The notes beneath the pieces were generated by a model, which was given only the letters and a program-made list of their open reading frames with translations, made no database searches and was not told the origin of the DNA. This document shows, one piece after another, positions 1 to 7,568 of a DNA stretch of 64,000 nucleotides (within the stretch, counting starts at the first letter, position 1; each line of letters starts with the position of its first letter). The DNA comes from Oscillospiraceae bacterium (GTDB lineage: Bacteria; Bacillota; Clostridia; Oscillospirales; Ruminococcaceae): NCBI GenBank assembly GCA_902362965.1, contig CABIYQ010000008.1, positions 1 through 64,000 of the forward strand, written 5' to 3'. The translations under genes were made by a program, and so were the position numbers.

Positions 1-350
1 ATAATGTTATTCTTCACAGCGACCGTGGAAGCCAGTATACTTCTTCTGAGTATATTGCGGCTGCTGAGAGGATGGGCTTCAGACTTTCTTACAGTAAAAA
101 GGACTGTCCTTTTGATAACGCTCCCATGGAAGCCTTCCATTCTGTTTTGAAAAAGGAAGAAGTCTACCTCAAACACTATTCTTCTTTCTATGAGGCTAAT
201 ATCAGACTCTTTGATTATATTAATGGCTTTTATAATCTTAATCGCATTCACTCGGCTATTAATTATTTGTCACCCATTCATTTTGAAAAATCTTTACTTT
301 CTTCTTAATTCTTTTCGCCTTTTTGTGTCCAGATTATTGACTATGGTCCA
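1..350 (+). mobile_element. Right end of an IS3-family insertion sequence
   Basis: The first 350 bases are the 3' part of an IS3-family element running off the left edge: the end of orfB followed by a right terminal sequence. Bases 327-350 begin GTCCA and end CCA, and they align with 747-770, the outer end of the second, opposite IS fragment, with the same length and matching ends. IS3-family elements end in TG..CA, so I place the boundary at 350. The left end is outside the window. Confidence 0.75.
3..308 (+). CDS. IS3-family transposase OrfB, C-terminal part
   Basis: This is the C-terminal end of the DDE transposase, open to the left window edge. The frame read from base 3 gives the classic IS3 integrase-core motif VILHSDRGSQYTS, whose aspartate is the second catalytic acid. 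Further on, DNAPMEAFHSVLKKE carries the catalytic glutamate, and YINGFYNLNRIHSAINY is the usual C-terminal signature. The ATG at 72 is internal and is not the start. OrfB is normally made as a fusion with OrfA by -1 frameshifting; OrfA for this copy would lie outside the window. Whether this copy is intact cannot be judged. Confidence 0.9.
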   Translation, partial: NVILHSDRGSQYTSSEYIAAAERMGFRLSYSKKDCPFDNAPMEAFHSVLKKEEVYLKHYSSFYEANIRLFDYINGFYNLNRIHSAINYLSPIHFEKSLLSS

Positions 351-466
351 CTTCTGGCTACCTTCAAAACTTTGCACAGAAGTTTGATGGAATGCTCCTT
401 TGAAAGCCGGGAGATCAGTTCTACTCTTTCCCGGATTCCCTTGAGAAGATAGCCATTGCTTTTTTT
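341..466 (-). pseudogene. N-terminal remnant of IS3 OrfB
   Basis: This is the -1 frame relative to OrfA, entered at the A-run. It reads ERVELISRLSKEHSIKLL and then CKVLKVARSG, the standard OrfB N-terminus (compare the usual LCRVLKVSRSGYY). The homology ends at about base 350, where the neighbouring IS begins, and a stop follows at 341-343. Most of the protein, including the DDE catalytic core, is missing. Confidence 0.75.
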
Positions 467-770
467 AATATTATATTTTCCTCCTCAAGCAAGGCTAATT
501 TCTTTTGCATTTTTTTGATTTCAGCCATGGTCATGGTTTCAGTTTCTGAAACCTGAACTTTTGTATATTTTTTGATCCATTTATGCAATGTGGAACTGCT
601 CATTCCATATTCTTTGCATATCTGCGTGCTGCTTTTTCCGGATTCATACAAGCTTACTATGCTTTGCTTGAATTCCTCTGTATACTTAGTGTTTTCCATG
701 TGTTTCTCTCCTTTTTTTATTATTATACCATCTTTCGCTTTTTGCTGTCCACTTTTTTAGTATAGCACCA
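351..770 (-). mobile_element. Truncated IS3-family element, 5' fragment, opposite orientation
   Basis: This is a 5' fragment of an IS3-family element on the minus strand. It holds the outer terminal sequence (747-770), a complete orfA and the first part of orfB, which stops at the boundary with the plus-strand element at about 350. The fragment lacks most of orfB, including all catalytic residues, so it cannot transpose alone. The simplest reading is that the plus-strand IS inserted into orfB of this older copy. Confidence 0.7.
421..699 (-). CDS. IS3-family transposase OrfA
   Basis: This 92-residue helix-turn-helix protein binds IS ends and forms the N-terminal part of the OrfAB transposase. 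The sequence shows the HTH_Tnp_1 pattern (KYTEEFKQSIVSLYESGKS, then MSSSTLHKWIKKY) and a C-terminal leucine zipper with LALLEEENIILKKA. An AAGGAG ribosome site lies just upstream. Near the 3' end the coding strand holds a run of seven A followed by G (plus-strand T-run 460-466), the usual -1 frameshift site. A shift there enters the orfB remnant. OrfA is intact, but its partner is truncated. Confidence 0.88.
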   Translation of the reverse strand: MENTKYTEEFKQSIVSLYESGKSSTQICKEYGMSSSTLHKWIKKYTKVQVSETETMTMAEIKKMQKKLALLEEENIILKKAMAIFSRESGKE

Positions 771-886
771 GCGAAAACAATTTGATGATTATATCTCAAA
801 ATCTTTTTCAATTTAGGTATTGAAAGTTGAAAGCTGATATGTTATAATATAATGTATAAGTTTTCTGTCATATGAAAGGAGCTTTT

Positions 887-1139
887 ATGGCAGAAAAAAG
901 AAAAGACAATAGAGAAAGAGTTCTTAAAGAAATGAGTCGCAGCACATTTTTGCGCTAATGTTGGGAACAGATTTACGAGTCGGTGAAGCAACTGGTTTGC
1001 GTTGGAAAGATATTGACTTTGAAAATAACGTACAAGAACTGTGCCAATGATTGAAAGCGTTAGAACAGCACTGCTTCAAAGGTGTGCAGGGCGTAAAAAT
1101 CGTATAATTAACAATACAGCGAACAGTTCTGCTTTGTAA
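887..1139 (+). pseudogene. Decayed Tn916-type tyrosine integrase
   Basis: Three short reading frames together resemble a tyrosine recombinase of the Tn916 Int type. The first (887-958) reads MAEKRKDNRERVLKE, very like the Tn916 integrase N-terminus. The second (958-1050) reads LGTDLRVGEATGLRWKDIDF, the motif holding the first catalytic arginine. The third, in another frame from about 1045, reads PMIESVRTALLQ. The DNA-binding middle, the core-binding domain and the C-terminal HxxR...Y motifs are absent, so the gene is dead. It marks the scar of an integrative element and explains the other mobile fragments nearby. Confidence 0.75.
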
Positions 1140-1174
1140 TTGCCCGCTGTTGTATAAAGCATTAAAATAGAATA

Positions 1175-1285
1175 ATGCTGAATTCTGAAAGGAGAATATT
1201 GTTTGATTAACAATAGATGTGTAATTGTAGCAAGCCGGGAGGCTTGCATACAGTAAAATTGCAATCCTCTCGGCAGTTTTTATAA
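1175..1285 (+). promoter_or_regulatory. Attenuator leader of the RNHCP gene
   Basis: The leader can fold in two exclusive ways. A terminator pairs 1234-1242 (GCCGGGAGG) with 1266-1274 (CCTCTCGGC), continues with TTGCA/TGCAA (1244-1248 and 1260-1264), and is followed by TTTTT at 1277-1281. An alternative hairpin pairs GCAAGCC (1230-1236) with GGCTTGC (1241-1247) and uses up the 5' arm of the terminator. Just upstream AAAGGAG precedes a tiny frame TTG-TTT-GAT-TAA (1199-1210), and a 22-codon ATG frame starts at 1217 and crosses the terminator. This is the layout of ribosome-mediated attenuation; which frame is translated is unknown. Confidence 0.65.
1234..1281 (+). terminator. Leader terminator ahead of the RNHCP gene
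   Basis: A nine-pair GC-rich stem (one G-U) is extended by a five-pair upper stem and followed by five T. It lies 33 bases before the RNHCP start and would stop transcription before the gene unless the competing 1230-1247 hairpin forms. Confidence 0.75.
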
Positions 1286-1314
1286 AACTATAAAAACTTT
1301 CAGGAGGAATTAAA

Positions 1315-1740
1315 ATGAACCGTGAAAATAAACGAAAAAAATATGATAAAAATTATTATAAAACCCATCCGTGTAATGAAACATTTACCTGTAGGATTTG
1401 TGGAAGACTAGTTGTACCGGAAGGCGCAGAAGGTAATCATAGAAACCACTGCCCGAATTGCCTTAGCAGTCTTCATCTGGATATAGAACCCGGAGACAGA
1501 GCTTCAGACTGCGGTGGCATAATGGAACCTGTTGCAGTGTGGGTAAGAAAAAACAGAGAATGGGCAATCATACATCGTTGTTGTAGGTGTGGAACAATGT
1601 CGTCAAATCGTGTGGCGGCAGATGACAATCCGATGAAAATGATGTCGATTGCATTAAAACCTCTGTGTGAACCACCATTCCCATTGGAACACATAGAAGA
1701 AATGACAAGATTGATGGGTGGAGAAGGTTCGCTGAGATAG
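1315..1740 (+). CDS. RNHCP domain protein
   Basis: This 141-residue soluble protein matches the RNHCP domain family, named for its invariant motif, seen here as NHRNHCPNCLSSLHLD (about residues 42-57). It has paired cysteines CRIC (26-29), CPNC (47-50) and CRCG (about 91-94), which suggests zinc binding, and the typical PVAVWVRKNREWAIIHRC stretch. The function of the family is not established. The start is an ATG with AGGAGG eight bases upstream. The gene sits beside integrase and IS remnants and behind an attenuator, so it is probably accessory cargo induced by translational or antibiotic stress; that role is inference. Confidence 0.85.
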   Translation: MNRENKRKKYDKNYYKTHPCNETFTCRICGRLVVPEGAEGNHRNHCPNCLSSLHLDIEPGDRASDCGGIMEPVAVWVRKNREWAIIHRCCRCGTMSSNRVAADDNPMKMMSIALKPLCEPPFPLEHIEEMTRLMGGEGSLR

Positions 1741-1980
1741 TCTATTAACAATAGTATTATAAAATCAGAAGTCAGGCAGAAGAATTTATATTATCTACAT
1801 AAAATTTTACACCATTCGTTCTGTTAATGATTGGGTTATGTAGGGAAAATAATTGCTTGTAAATCTGATAATAGAGGATAAAGAGTGTTGTAGGGGTTAG
1901 CAGAAGTCTATATCAATATGACCGATTTCGTCCCGACATGCGTCCTATAGTGAAAAACGAAGCTGAGAAATAACATAAAT

Positions 1981-2016
1981 AGGGGTACATTTTGAATAAA
2001 GTGTATCCCTGTACAT
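1981..2016 (+). terminator. Hairpin ahead of the 2032 gene
   Basis: AGGGGTACA (1981-1989) pairs with TGTATCCCT (2002-2010), including one G-T wobble, and is followed by GTACATTTTT. The AAGGAG ribosome site of the next gene follows at once, so it may be a weak attenuator. The rest of 1741-1980 shows nothing recognisable. Confidence 0.4.
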
Positions 2017-2031
2017 TTTTAAGGAGAAAAT

Positions 2032-2913
2032 ATGCAGGATAAGGAAAAAAATAAAAAACAGCCAGGGATTCTGGAAACTGTTCATATGGTTAATGAAAAA
2101 GAAAAAAAGAAGAATGAAGAAGAGCGTCTTCGTCTGGAAAAGGAAGAAGAAATTGAAAGGGAGGAATATTCACATAAGCTTGAGGAAGAAAAAATTGAAC
2201 TTCTTAAAATTAAGCAGGGAATAATAAAAGAATCTGACATACTTGATTTGTCGTCTGATGAAAAAAAACATTATAATTTATGGCAGAAATTCAAAAATTT
2301 TATTTATCACAACAAATGGTGGCTTGGAATTTTTTCATTTTTTATTTTAATTGCCGCTTTTTTGATTTATGATAAAGTTACTACGGTCAAAGCGGATATA
2401 AATGTATTGCTTCTTAGCAATGATACTGACTTATATTCTCATTATAAATCAATGTGCGATGTTTTTGATAGTTATGTAGATGATTATAATGACGATGAAA
2501 AGCAGTATGTAAATATTATTTATATTCCTATTTCTGATGATGAATCGGAAAATACTCAAAGTCTGTATGGTTATGAGAATAATTTAACCAATCTTTCAAC
2601 ACAATTTCAGTTGGGTGAAACTATGATGATTATAGCAGACAGTAAATCCAGCGATTTGATTCAGCCTGAAAATACCCTGGAAAATCTTGAGGTATATTTT
2701 CCTGACTGTCCGTATGTAAAAGGCTATGGACTGTATCTTAAAGATACAAAATTTGCTGAGCTTATCGGTTATGAGGAAAATACTGTTCCGGATGATCTGT
2801 ACATAGGAATTCGTAAAGTGACTACAAATCTCAGCTCTGAGAAAGATACGAAGAAAAATCATGACCATTCCATTGAGACACTTAGAAAAATTATTAATGA
2901 TTTATCAAAATAA
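2032..2913 (+). CDS. Single-pass membrane protein with coiled-coil N-terminus, unknown function
   Basis: I do not recognise this 293-residue protein. Residues about 20-65 are a highly charged Glu/Lys coiled coil. Residues 97-114 (WWLGIFSFFILIAAFLIY) form one transmembrane helix. The remaining 180 residues, probably outside the cell, are acidic and rich in Asp, Tyr and Asn. The start ATG has AAGGAG at a good distance. It is followed by a separately promoted zinc-ribbon membrane protein with a similar anchored-tail layout. It could be a sensor or scaffold, but no catalytic motif is visible. Confidence 0.7.
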   Translation: MQDKEKNKKQPGILETVHMVNEKEKKKNEEERLRLEKEEEIEREEYSHKLEEEKIELLKIKQGIIKESDILDLSSDEKKHYNLWQKFKNFIYHNKWWLGIFSFFILIAAFLIYDKVTTVKADINVLLLSNDTDLYSHYKSMCDVFDSYVDDYNDDEKQYVNIIYIPISDDESENTQSLYGYENNLTNLSTQFQLGETMMIIADSKSSDLIQPENTLENLEVYFPDCPYVKGYGLYLKDTKFAELIGYEENTVPDDLYIGIRKVTTNLSSEKDTKKNHDHSIETLRKIINDLSK

Positions 2914-2965
2914 CAAATTGGACAAATTATGTTTTGTCGCTGATGCTGAAATTTTAGGTGATAGA

Positions 2966-2994
2966 TTGACATTTTGTTTAATTTGTGATATTAT
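2966..2994 (+). promoter_or_regulatory. SigA promoter of the zinc-ribbon membrane protein
   Basis: TTGACA (2966-2971), a 17-base spacer and TATTAT (2989-2994) lie 27 bases before the ATG at 3021. This also shows that the frame cannot begin at 2985, which is inside the promoter. Confidence 0.8.
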
Positions 2995-3020
2995 ATAAAA
3001 AAATAAATATGGGGGTAAAT

Positions 3021-3650
3021 ATGAGTAAATTTTGTATGCAATGCGGTAAGGAAATTGAAGACAGCGCTGATATCTGTACCTTTTGCGGTGCTGCTCAGGG
3101 CGGAGGTGTAACTTCCGGAGGTACGGACACGGTTAAAAATACAAATAAGGCGGTGGCGGTGATAATAGCTGCGGCAGCAGTTATTCTTGTTATTCTTATT
3201 GTTCTTGTTAATTTGCTGTTTGGCGGCGGATATAAGAAACCTGTTGACAATATGGTGAAGGCTATGGAAACAGGCAAAGGGAAATATTTGTATAAGGCAA
3301 TGCCTGAATTTTTAATTGAATATCAGTATGAAGATGAAAATAAAAGTGATATTTATGATGACCTTGATGAATCAATGGAGTTAATTACTGGTATGCTTGA
3401 AGAAGAATACGGTGATGATATCAAAATTTCTTATAAGATAAAGGATAAAGATAAAATTGACAAGGATGACCTTGAGGATCTTGAGGACAGTATCAAGGAT
3501 AAATATGATGAAAAGGTCAGAGTTTCTAAGGGTTATGAACTTAAAGTTAAAATGAAGATTAAGGGCGACGATGATAAGGATGAAGATACTACAACCATTA
3601 AAGTGTATAAAATAGAAGGTGACTGGTGTCTTATGGATTCGATATTTTAA
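3021..3650 (+). CDS. Zinc-ribbon membrane-anchored protein
   Basis: This 209-residue protein starts with a double-Cys zinc ribbon (C5-x2-C8 and C19-x2-C22, MSKFCMQCGKEIEDSADIC). A Gly/Thr linker and a transmembrane helix (about 44-66) follow, then an acidic and lysine-rich extracytoplasmic domain that ends in a beta-rich NTF2-like or DUF4878-like region (KVYKIEGDWCLMD). This layout is common in Firmicute proteins of unknown function. The ATG at 3021 is chosen because GGGGG lies six bases upstream; a longer frame from 2985 lies in the promoter. It ends at a terminator shared with the converging hemW operon. Confidence 0.75.
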   Translation: MSKFCMQCGKEIEDSADICTFCGAAQGGGVTSGGTDTVKNTNKAVAVIIAAAAVILVILIVLVNLLFGGGYKKPVDNMVKAMETGKGKYLYKAMPEFLIEYQYEDENKSDIYDDLDESMELITGMLEEEYGDDIKISYKIKDKDKIDKDDLEDLEDSIKDKYDEKVRVSKGYELKVKMKIKGDDDKDEDTTTIKVYKIEGDWCLMDSIF

Positions 3651-3660
3651 TACATAAATT

Positions 3661-3688
3661 AAAAGAGCAGTTATAACTGCTCTTTTTT
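3661..3688. terminator. Bidirectional terminator
   Basis: AAAAGAGCAG and CTGCTCTTTT form a hairpin flanked by A and T runs, so it can end both the plus-strand gene at 3650 and the minus-strand hemW operon. Confidence 0.8.
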
Positions 3689-4767
3689 CATATAAATTCG
3701 TTTATAATGCTGTTTGAAACAAGAAATCCTTTTGGAGTTAGTTTTATAAAATTATTTTTAATTTCTATTAAATTAAATTTATTAAATACTTTTGCTTTTT
3801 CCAAGAATAATGCTTTTCTGGATGGAAAATCATTTATATTGATTCCTTCAGTCAATCTTAGTCCAAGCATAATTTTTTCATCGTCACTGCCTGGATTTTC
3901 ATCAGTTAAAATTGTTTCAGTACTATTCAAATATTTATTCAAGTCCGATGGAATAAAGTATCTTTTGCCATTAAAATATGAATGTGCAGACGGACCCAGA
4001 CCGATATATTCCTGGCATTTCCAATACTTTAAGTTATGTTTGCTTTCAAATCCCATTTTGGAAAAATTAGATATTTCATATTGATTGTATCCGAGTTTTT
4101 GAAGTTCTTCGGCCATAAAAAGATACAAGTCGGAAATATGATCGTCATCAGGTAAAGAATTGATAATATCCGGAGTATTGAACGGTGTATTTTCTTCTAT
4201 TTTAAGTATATAAGCGGAGAAATGTTGTATGGATAGTTCTGCAATTTTATGGATAGTTAATTTTAATTTTTCAATAGATTGTCCGGAAAGACCGATCATA
4301 ATATCGCATGAAATATTTTTAAATCCGATATTTTGAGCTGAATTTATAATTTTTTCAGCTTTTTCCCATGAATGCATACGCCCTAGGAATTTAAGCTCGT
4401 CATTGTGAACAGACTGAACGCCGAAAGAAAGTCTGTTAATTCCTATTTTACTGTATTGGAAAAGCTTTTCTTCAGTAACAGTACAGGGATTTACTTCTAA
4501 AGTTATTTCAGGATTTATAAAATGGCAGTGATGAGATAATGCATCAAGAATTTTATTCAGCATATCAGCAGACAGGAGAGACGGTGTACCGCCGCCGAAA
4601 TATAGGGTATTGGCATAAATGTTATCCGGAAGATTTTTGATATCACGGATAACTGCATCGGTATATTTTTCAGCAGCCGTTAGATTATAGGCGCATGAAT
4701 AGAAATCACAGTACGGACATTTTCGGGCACAGAAAGGCACGTGTATATAAATACCTATAGGTGTCAT
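3688..4767 (-). CDS. hemW: Radical SAM heme chaperone HemW
   Basis: HemW binds heme and a [4Fe-4S] cluster and S-adenosylmethionine and delivers heme to apoproteins; it was long annotated as coproporphyrinogen III oxidase HemN. The cluster motif is C13-A-R-K-C17-P-Y-C20 followed by DFYS. It also shows the family motifs YFGGGTPS, LEVNPCTV, INRLSFGVQS and GLGPSAHSYFNG. Its 359 residues are normal for HemW, shorter than true HemN, and the extra HemN N-terminal cysteine pattern is absent. The start overlaps the stop of the preceding small gene by four bases, so translation is coupled. lepA-hemW linkage is common in Firmicutes. Confidence 0.92.
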   Translation of the reverse strand: MTPIGIYIHVPFCARKCPYCDFYSCAYNLTAAEKYTDAVIRDIKNLPDNIYANTLYFGGGTPSLLSADMLNKILDALSHHCHFINPEITLEVNPCTVTEEKLFQYSKIGINRLSFGVQSVHNDELKFLGRMHSWEKAEKIINSAQNIGFKNISCDIMIGLSGQSIEKLKLTIHKIAELSIQHFSAYILKIEENTPFNTPDIINSLPDDDHISDLYLFMAEELQKLGYNQYEISNFSKMGFESKHNLKYWKCQEYIGLGPSAHSYFNGKRYFIPSDLNKYLNSTETILTDENPGSDDEKIMLGLRLTEGININDFPSRKALFLEKAKVFNKFNLIEIKNNFIKLTPKGFLVSNSIINEFI

Positions 4768-5093
4768 TTTATATCAAGTCTCATGCTTGGCGCAAGGGAA
4801 AAGAAAAATGCGTCTGCGATTCTGTTAATGACAAAAGTAATAATAATTGCCGCTGCCATGTAAAAGAAATTAGTGCCGCTTGGCATTGCAAAATAAAATA
4901 TGATTACGAACACAAGCATTATAAAGTCTGTAATTGTATGAAAAACTGCCGATTTCATATCATTAGTGCAGTGACCGCCGCATTTGGGGCAGACAACGCC
5001 TTTAGACTTCTGATTTCCTGCAAATGCTTTTTTTATGGGACTTATAGTTTTTTCACCACAATGAGGACATTCAAATTTTTTCATTTTATTCAC
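4764..5093 (-). CDS. Small zinc-ribbon membrane protein
   Basis: This 109-residue protein has an N-terminal zinc ribbon (C9-x2-C12 and C35-x2-C38, then C42) and two hydrophobic segments (about 55-72 and 77-96). It lies between lepA (three-base gap) and hemW (four-base overlap), so it is expressed with both. I know of no defined function. Co-transcription suggests a housekeeping or membrane quality-control role, but this is only position-based. Confidence 0.65.
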   Translation of the reverse strand: MNKMKKFECPHCGEKTISPIKKAFAGNQKSKGVVCPKCGGHCTNDMKSAVFHTITDFIMLVFVIIFYFAMPSGTNFFYMAAAIIITFVINRIADAFFFSLAPSMRLDIK

Positions 5094-5096
5094 CTT

Positions 5097-6899
5097 TTAT
5101 TCATCTAATTTCAATACGCTCATGAACGCTTCCTGCGGTACTGTTACAGTACCAAGCTGGCGCATTCTTTTTTTACCTTCCTTTTGCTTTTCAAGAAGCT
5201 TTTTTTTACGTGTAATATCGCCGCCGTAGCACTTTGCAAGTACGTCTTTTCGCATTGCTTTTATAGTTTCTCTTGCAATTATCTTACCTCCGATTGCCGC
5301 TTGGATAGGTACTTCAAAAAGCTGTCTTGGAATGTTTTCCTTGAGCTTTTCAACCATTTTTCTTCCACGGCTGTAAGCTCTGTCGGTATGGACAATAAAT
5401 GAAAGAGCGTCTACGATCTCGCCGTTAAGAAGAATATCAAGCTTTACAAGCTTGGACGGCGCATAGCCTGTCATTTCATAGTCGAAGGATGCATAGCCTT
5501 TTGTACGGGATTTAAGTGCGTCAAAGAAATCATAGACAATTTCGTTTAAAGGCAGTTCATAGTGAAGGGCAACTCTTGACTCATCAAGATATTTCATGTC
5601 TTTAAACACGCCTCTGCGTTCCTGACAAAGTTCCATAATATTACCTACAAAATCAGACGGAGCTAAAACCTCAGCTTTTACAATAGGTTCTTCCGCTTCT
5701 GCAATTGTTCCGGGATCAGGATAATTGGTAGGATTGTCGATGTAAATCGTTTCGCCGCTGTTAAGCTTGACTTTATAAATTACCGATGGTGCAGTTGTAA
5801 TCAGGTCGAGATTATATTCACGTTCCAGACGTTCCTGGATAATTTCCATGTGGAGCAGTCCTAAAAATCCACATCTGAAGCCAAATCCCAAAGCGATAGA
5901 AGTTTCCGGTTCAAAGGCAAGGGAAGCATCATTGAGCTGAAGTTTTTCTAATGCTTCACGTAAATCCTCGTACTTAGCACCGTCAGCGGGATATATACCC
6001 GAATAAACCATAGGATTAACTTTTCGATATCCCGGAAGAGCTTCATCGCATGGATTGTCTGCATTTGTAACAGTATCGCCCACCTGTGTATCGCCTATAC
6101 TTTTTATTGAAGCAGAGATATAGCCTACTTCTCCGGCAGACAATATGCCCTGATTAATATGATTATTGGCGTCCATATATCCGGCTTCAACAACAGTAAA
6201 TTCAGCACCGGTTGCCATAAGTCTGATAGTATCGCCGGTTTTTACTGTTCCTTCTTTGATTCTTACATAAATAATAACGCCCTTGTATGCGTCATAGTAA
6301 CTGTCAAAAATAAGTGCTTTTAATGGTTTGTTTTCATCACCTGACGGCGGCGGAACGTCTTTGACGATCTGTTCAAGTACAGCTTCAATATTTATTCCCG
6401 CTTTTGCGGAAATTCTCGGAGCGTCCATTGCAGGAATACCGATAACGCTTTCAATTTCTTCGCAGACTCTTTCCGGATCGGCTGACGGCAGGTCTATTTT
6501 ATTTACAACAGGAAGTACTTCCAGATCGTGTTCGATAGCAAGATAAGTATTTGCCAGTGTCTGGGCTTCGATTCCCTGTGATGCGTCAACTACCAGCACT
6601 GCGCCTTCGCATGCTGCAAGAGAACGTGAAACCTCGTAATTGAAGTCAACATGTCCGGGAGTGTCGATGAGATTAAAAACATATTCTTTTCCGTCCAGAG
6701 CTTTATAATTAAGTCTGACAGAACGGGCTTTAATGGTAATTCCACGTTCTCTTTCAATGTCCATGTTGTCAAGGAGCTGTTCTTCCATGTCACGCTGGGC
6801 AACTGTATAGGTTTTTTCAAGAATTCTGTCGGCAAGAGTTGACTTGCCGTGGTCTATATGGGCAATAATGCAGAAATTGCGGATATTTTCATTTGCCAA
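5097..6899 (-). CDS. lepA: Elongation factor 4 (LepA)
   Basis: LepA is a ribosome-binding GTPase that back-translocates or remodels stalled ribosomes. The 600 residues are full length. The P-loop is [14 protein letters not shown] (about 13-26), switch II is DTPGHVDF, the specificity motif is NKID, and the LepA-specific C-terminus ends [20 protein letters not shown]. The start is TTG (complement of 6897-6899), since the family N-terminus MANENIRNF begins there and AGGAGG lies upstream. It is the first gene of the lepA, zinc-ribbon, hemW operon. Confidence 0.97.
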   Translation of the reverse strand: MANENIRNFCIIAHIDHGKSTLADRILEKTYTVAQRDMEEQLLDNMDIERERGITIKARSVRLNYKALDGKEYVFNLIDTPGHVDFNYEVSRSLAACEGAVLVVDASQGIEAQTLANTYLAIEHDLEVLPVVNKIDLPSADPERVCEEIESVIGIPAMDAPRISAKAGINIEAVLEQIVKDVPPPSGDENKPLKALIFDSYYDAYKGVIIYVRIKEGTVKTGDTIRLMATGAEFTVVEAGYMDANNHINQGILSAGEVGYISASIKSIGDTQVGDTVTNADNPCDEALPGYRKVNPMVYSGIYPADGAKYEDLREALEKLQLNDASLAFEPETSIALGFGFRCGFLGLLHMEIIQERLEREYNLDLITTAPSVIYKVKLNSGETIYIDNPTNYPDPGTIAEAEEPIVKAEVLAPSDFVGNIMELCQERRGVFKDMKYLDESRVALHYELPLNEIVYDFFDALKSRTKGYASFDYEMTGYAPSKLVKLDILLNGEIVDALSFIVHTDRAYSRGRKMVEKLKENIPRQLFEVPIQAAIGGKIIARETIKAMRKDVLAKCYGGDITRKKKLLEKQKEGKKRMRQLGTVTVPQEAFMSVLKLDE

Positions 6900-6933
6900 T
6901 TCGTGTTCCTCCTGTTTTTTTATACTTGAAATT

Positions 6934-6962
6934 ATTATACCATATAAATGAAAATTTGTAAA
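6934..6962 (-). promoter_or_regulatory. SigA promoter of the lepA operon
   Basis: Read on the minus strand: TTTACA, a 17-base spacer, then TATAAT, ending 35 bases before the lepA TTG start. Confidence 0.8.
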
Positions 6963-7001
6963 CCGGAATTATAATTGAGCTGTGTTTTTTAATCTGATTA
7001 C

Positions 7002-7030
7002 TTGACATAAATTCAAAATTGTGGTATAGT
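7002..7030 (+). promoter_or_regulatory. SigA promoter of the ACT protein-hom operon
   Basis: TTGACA (7002-7007), 17 bases, TATAGT (7025-7030). The leader to the first ATG is about 65 bases. Confidence 0.8.
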
Positions 7031-7100
7031 GTATATCGCAAGTACATTTGTATGTCACAGGTGGACTTTAAATATTTCTGTTATATTATGAGGAATATAC

Positions 7101-7544
7101 ATGAAAAATAAATCACATTTAATTGTTGTTGAATCAGAAGTTTTACCTGAGGTTATAATTAAAGTTCTGGAGGTTAAAAAGCTTCTTGCCAACAAGGAAG
7201 AGAAAAGCTCTGCGGCTGCGTGTAAGCGTGTTGGGGTATCGAGAAGCGCTTATTATAAATACAGAAACAGTGTTTATTCTTATGAAGAAAAGCTTATGCA
7301 GAAAATCATAACTCTTTATATGCTGCTGAGAGATGAACCGGGTGTATTGTCCAGCGTTTTGGTGTCTCTTCACAATTTAAATGCAAATATACTGACTGTC
7401 AATCAAAGTATTCCAATTGACGGCGTTGCAACTGTTACTATTTCTTTGCGGTTAAAGGAAAGCTTTGATGAAGCACAGGCAATTAAATTAATTATTGCGC
7501 AGCTGAAAGGTGTTGTGGATATTCAACTGCTTTCAGGAGAATGA
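7101..7544 (+). CDS. ACT domain protein, PheB/UPF0735 type
   Basis: This 147-residue protein belongs to the PheB-like family found next to homoserine dehydrogenase in Firmicutes. Residues about 35-60 form a helix-turn-helix (SAAACKRVGVSRSAYYKYRN). Residues about 72-147 form an ACT ligand-binding domain (LLRDEPGVLSSVLVSLHNLN, then a GVATVTISLRL strand). ACT domains bind amino acids, so it probably senses an aspartate-family or aromatic amino acid. GAGGA lies upstream of the ATG, and hom follows after 24 bases in the same transcript. Regulatory targets cannot be told from sequence. Confidence 0.85.
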   Translation: MKNKSHLIVVESEVLPEVIIKVLEVKKLLANKEEKSSAAACKRVGVSRSAYYKYRNSVYSYEEKLMQKIITLYMLLRDEPGVLSSVLVSLHNLNANILTVNQSIPIDGVATVTISLRLKESFDEAQAIKLIIAQLKGVVDIQLLSGE

Positions 7545-7568
7545 TATATTATATGTATGGAGGAAGTT

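Noticed and set aside
4761..5108. Plus-strand frame of 115 codons opposite the small zinc-ribbon gene
   Set aside because: It has no ribosome site and is the shadow of the minus-strand gene, which carries clear Cys motifs and membrane helices.
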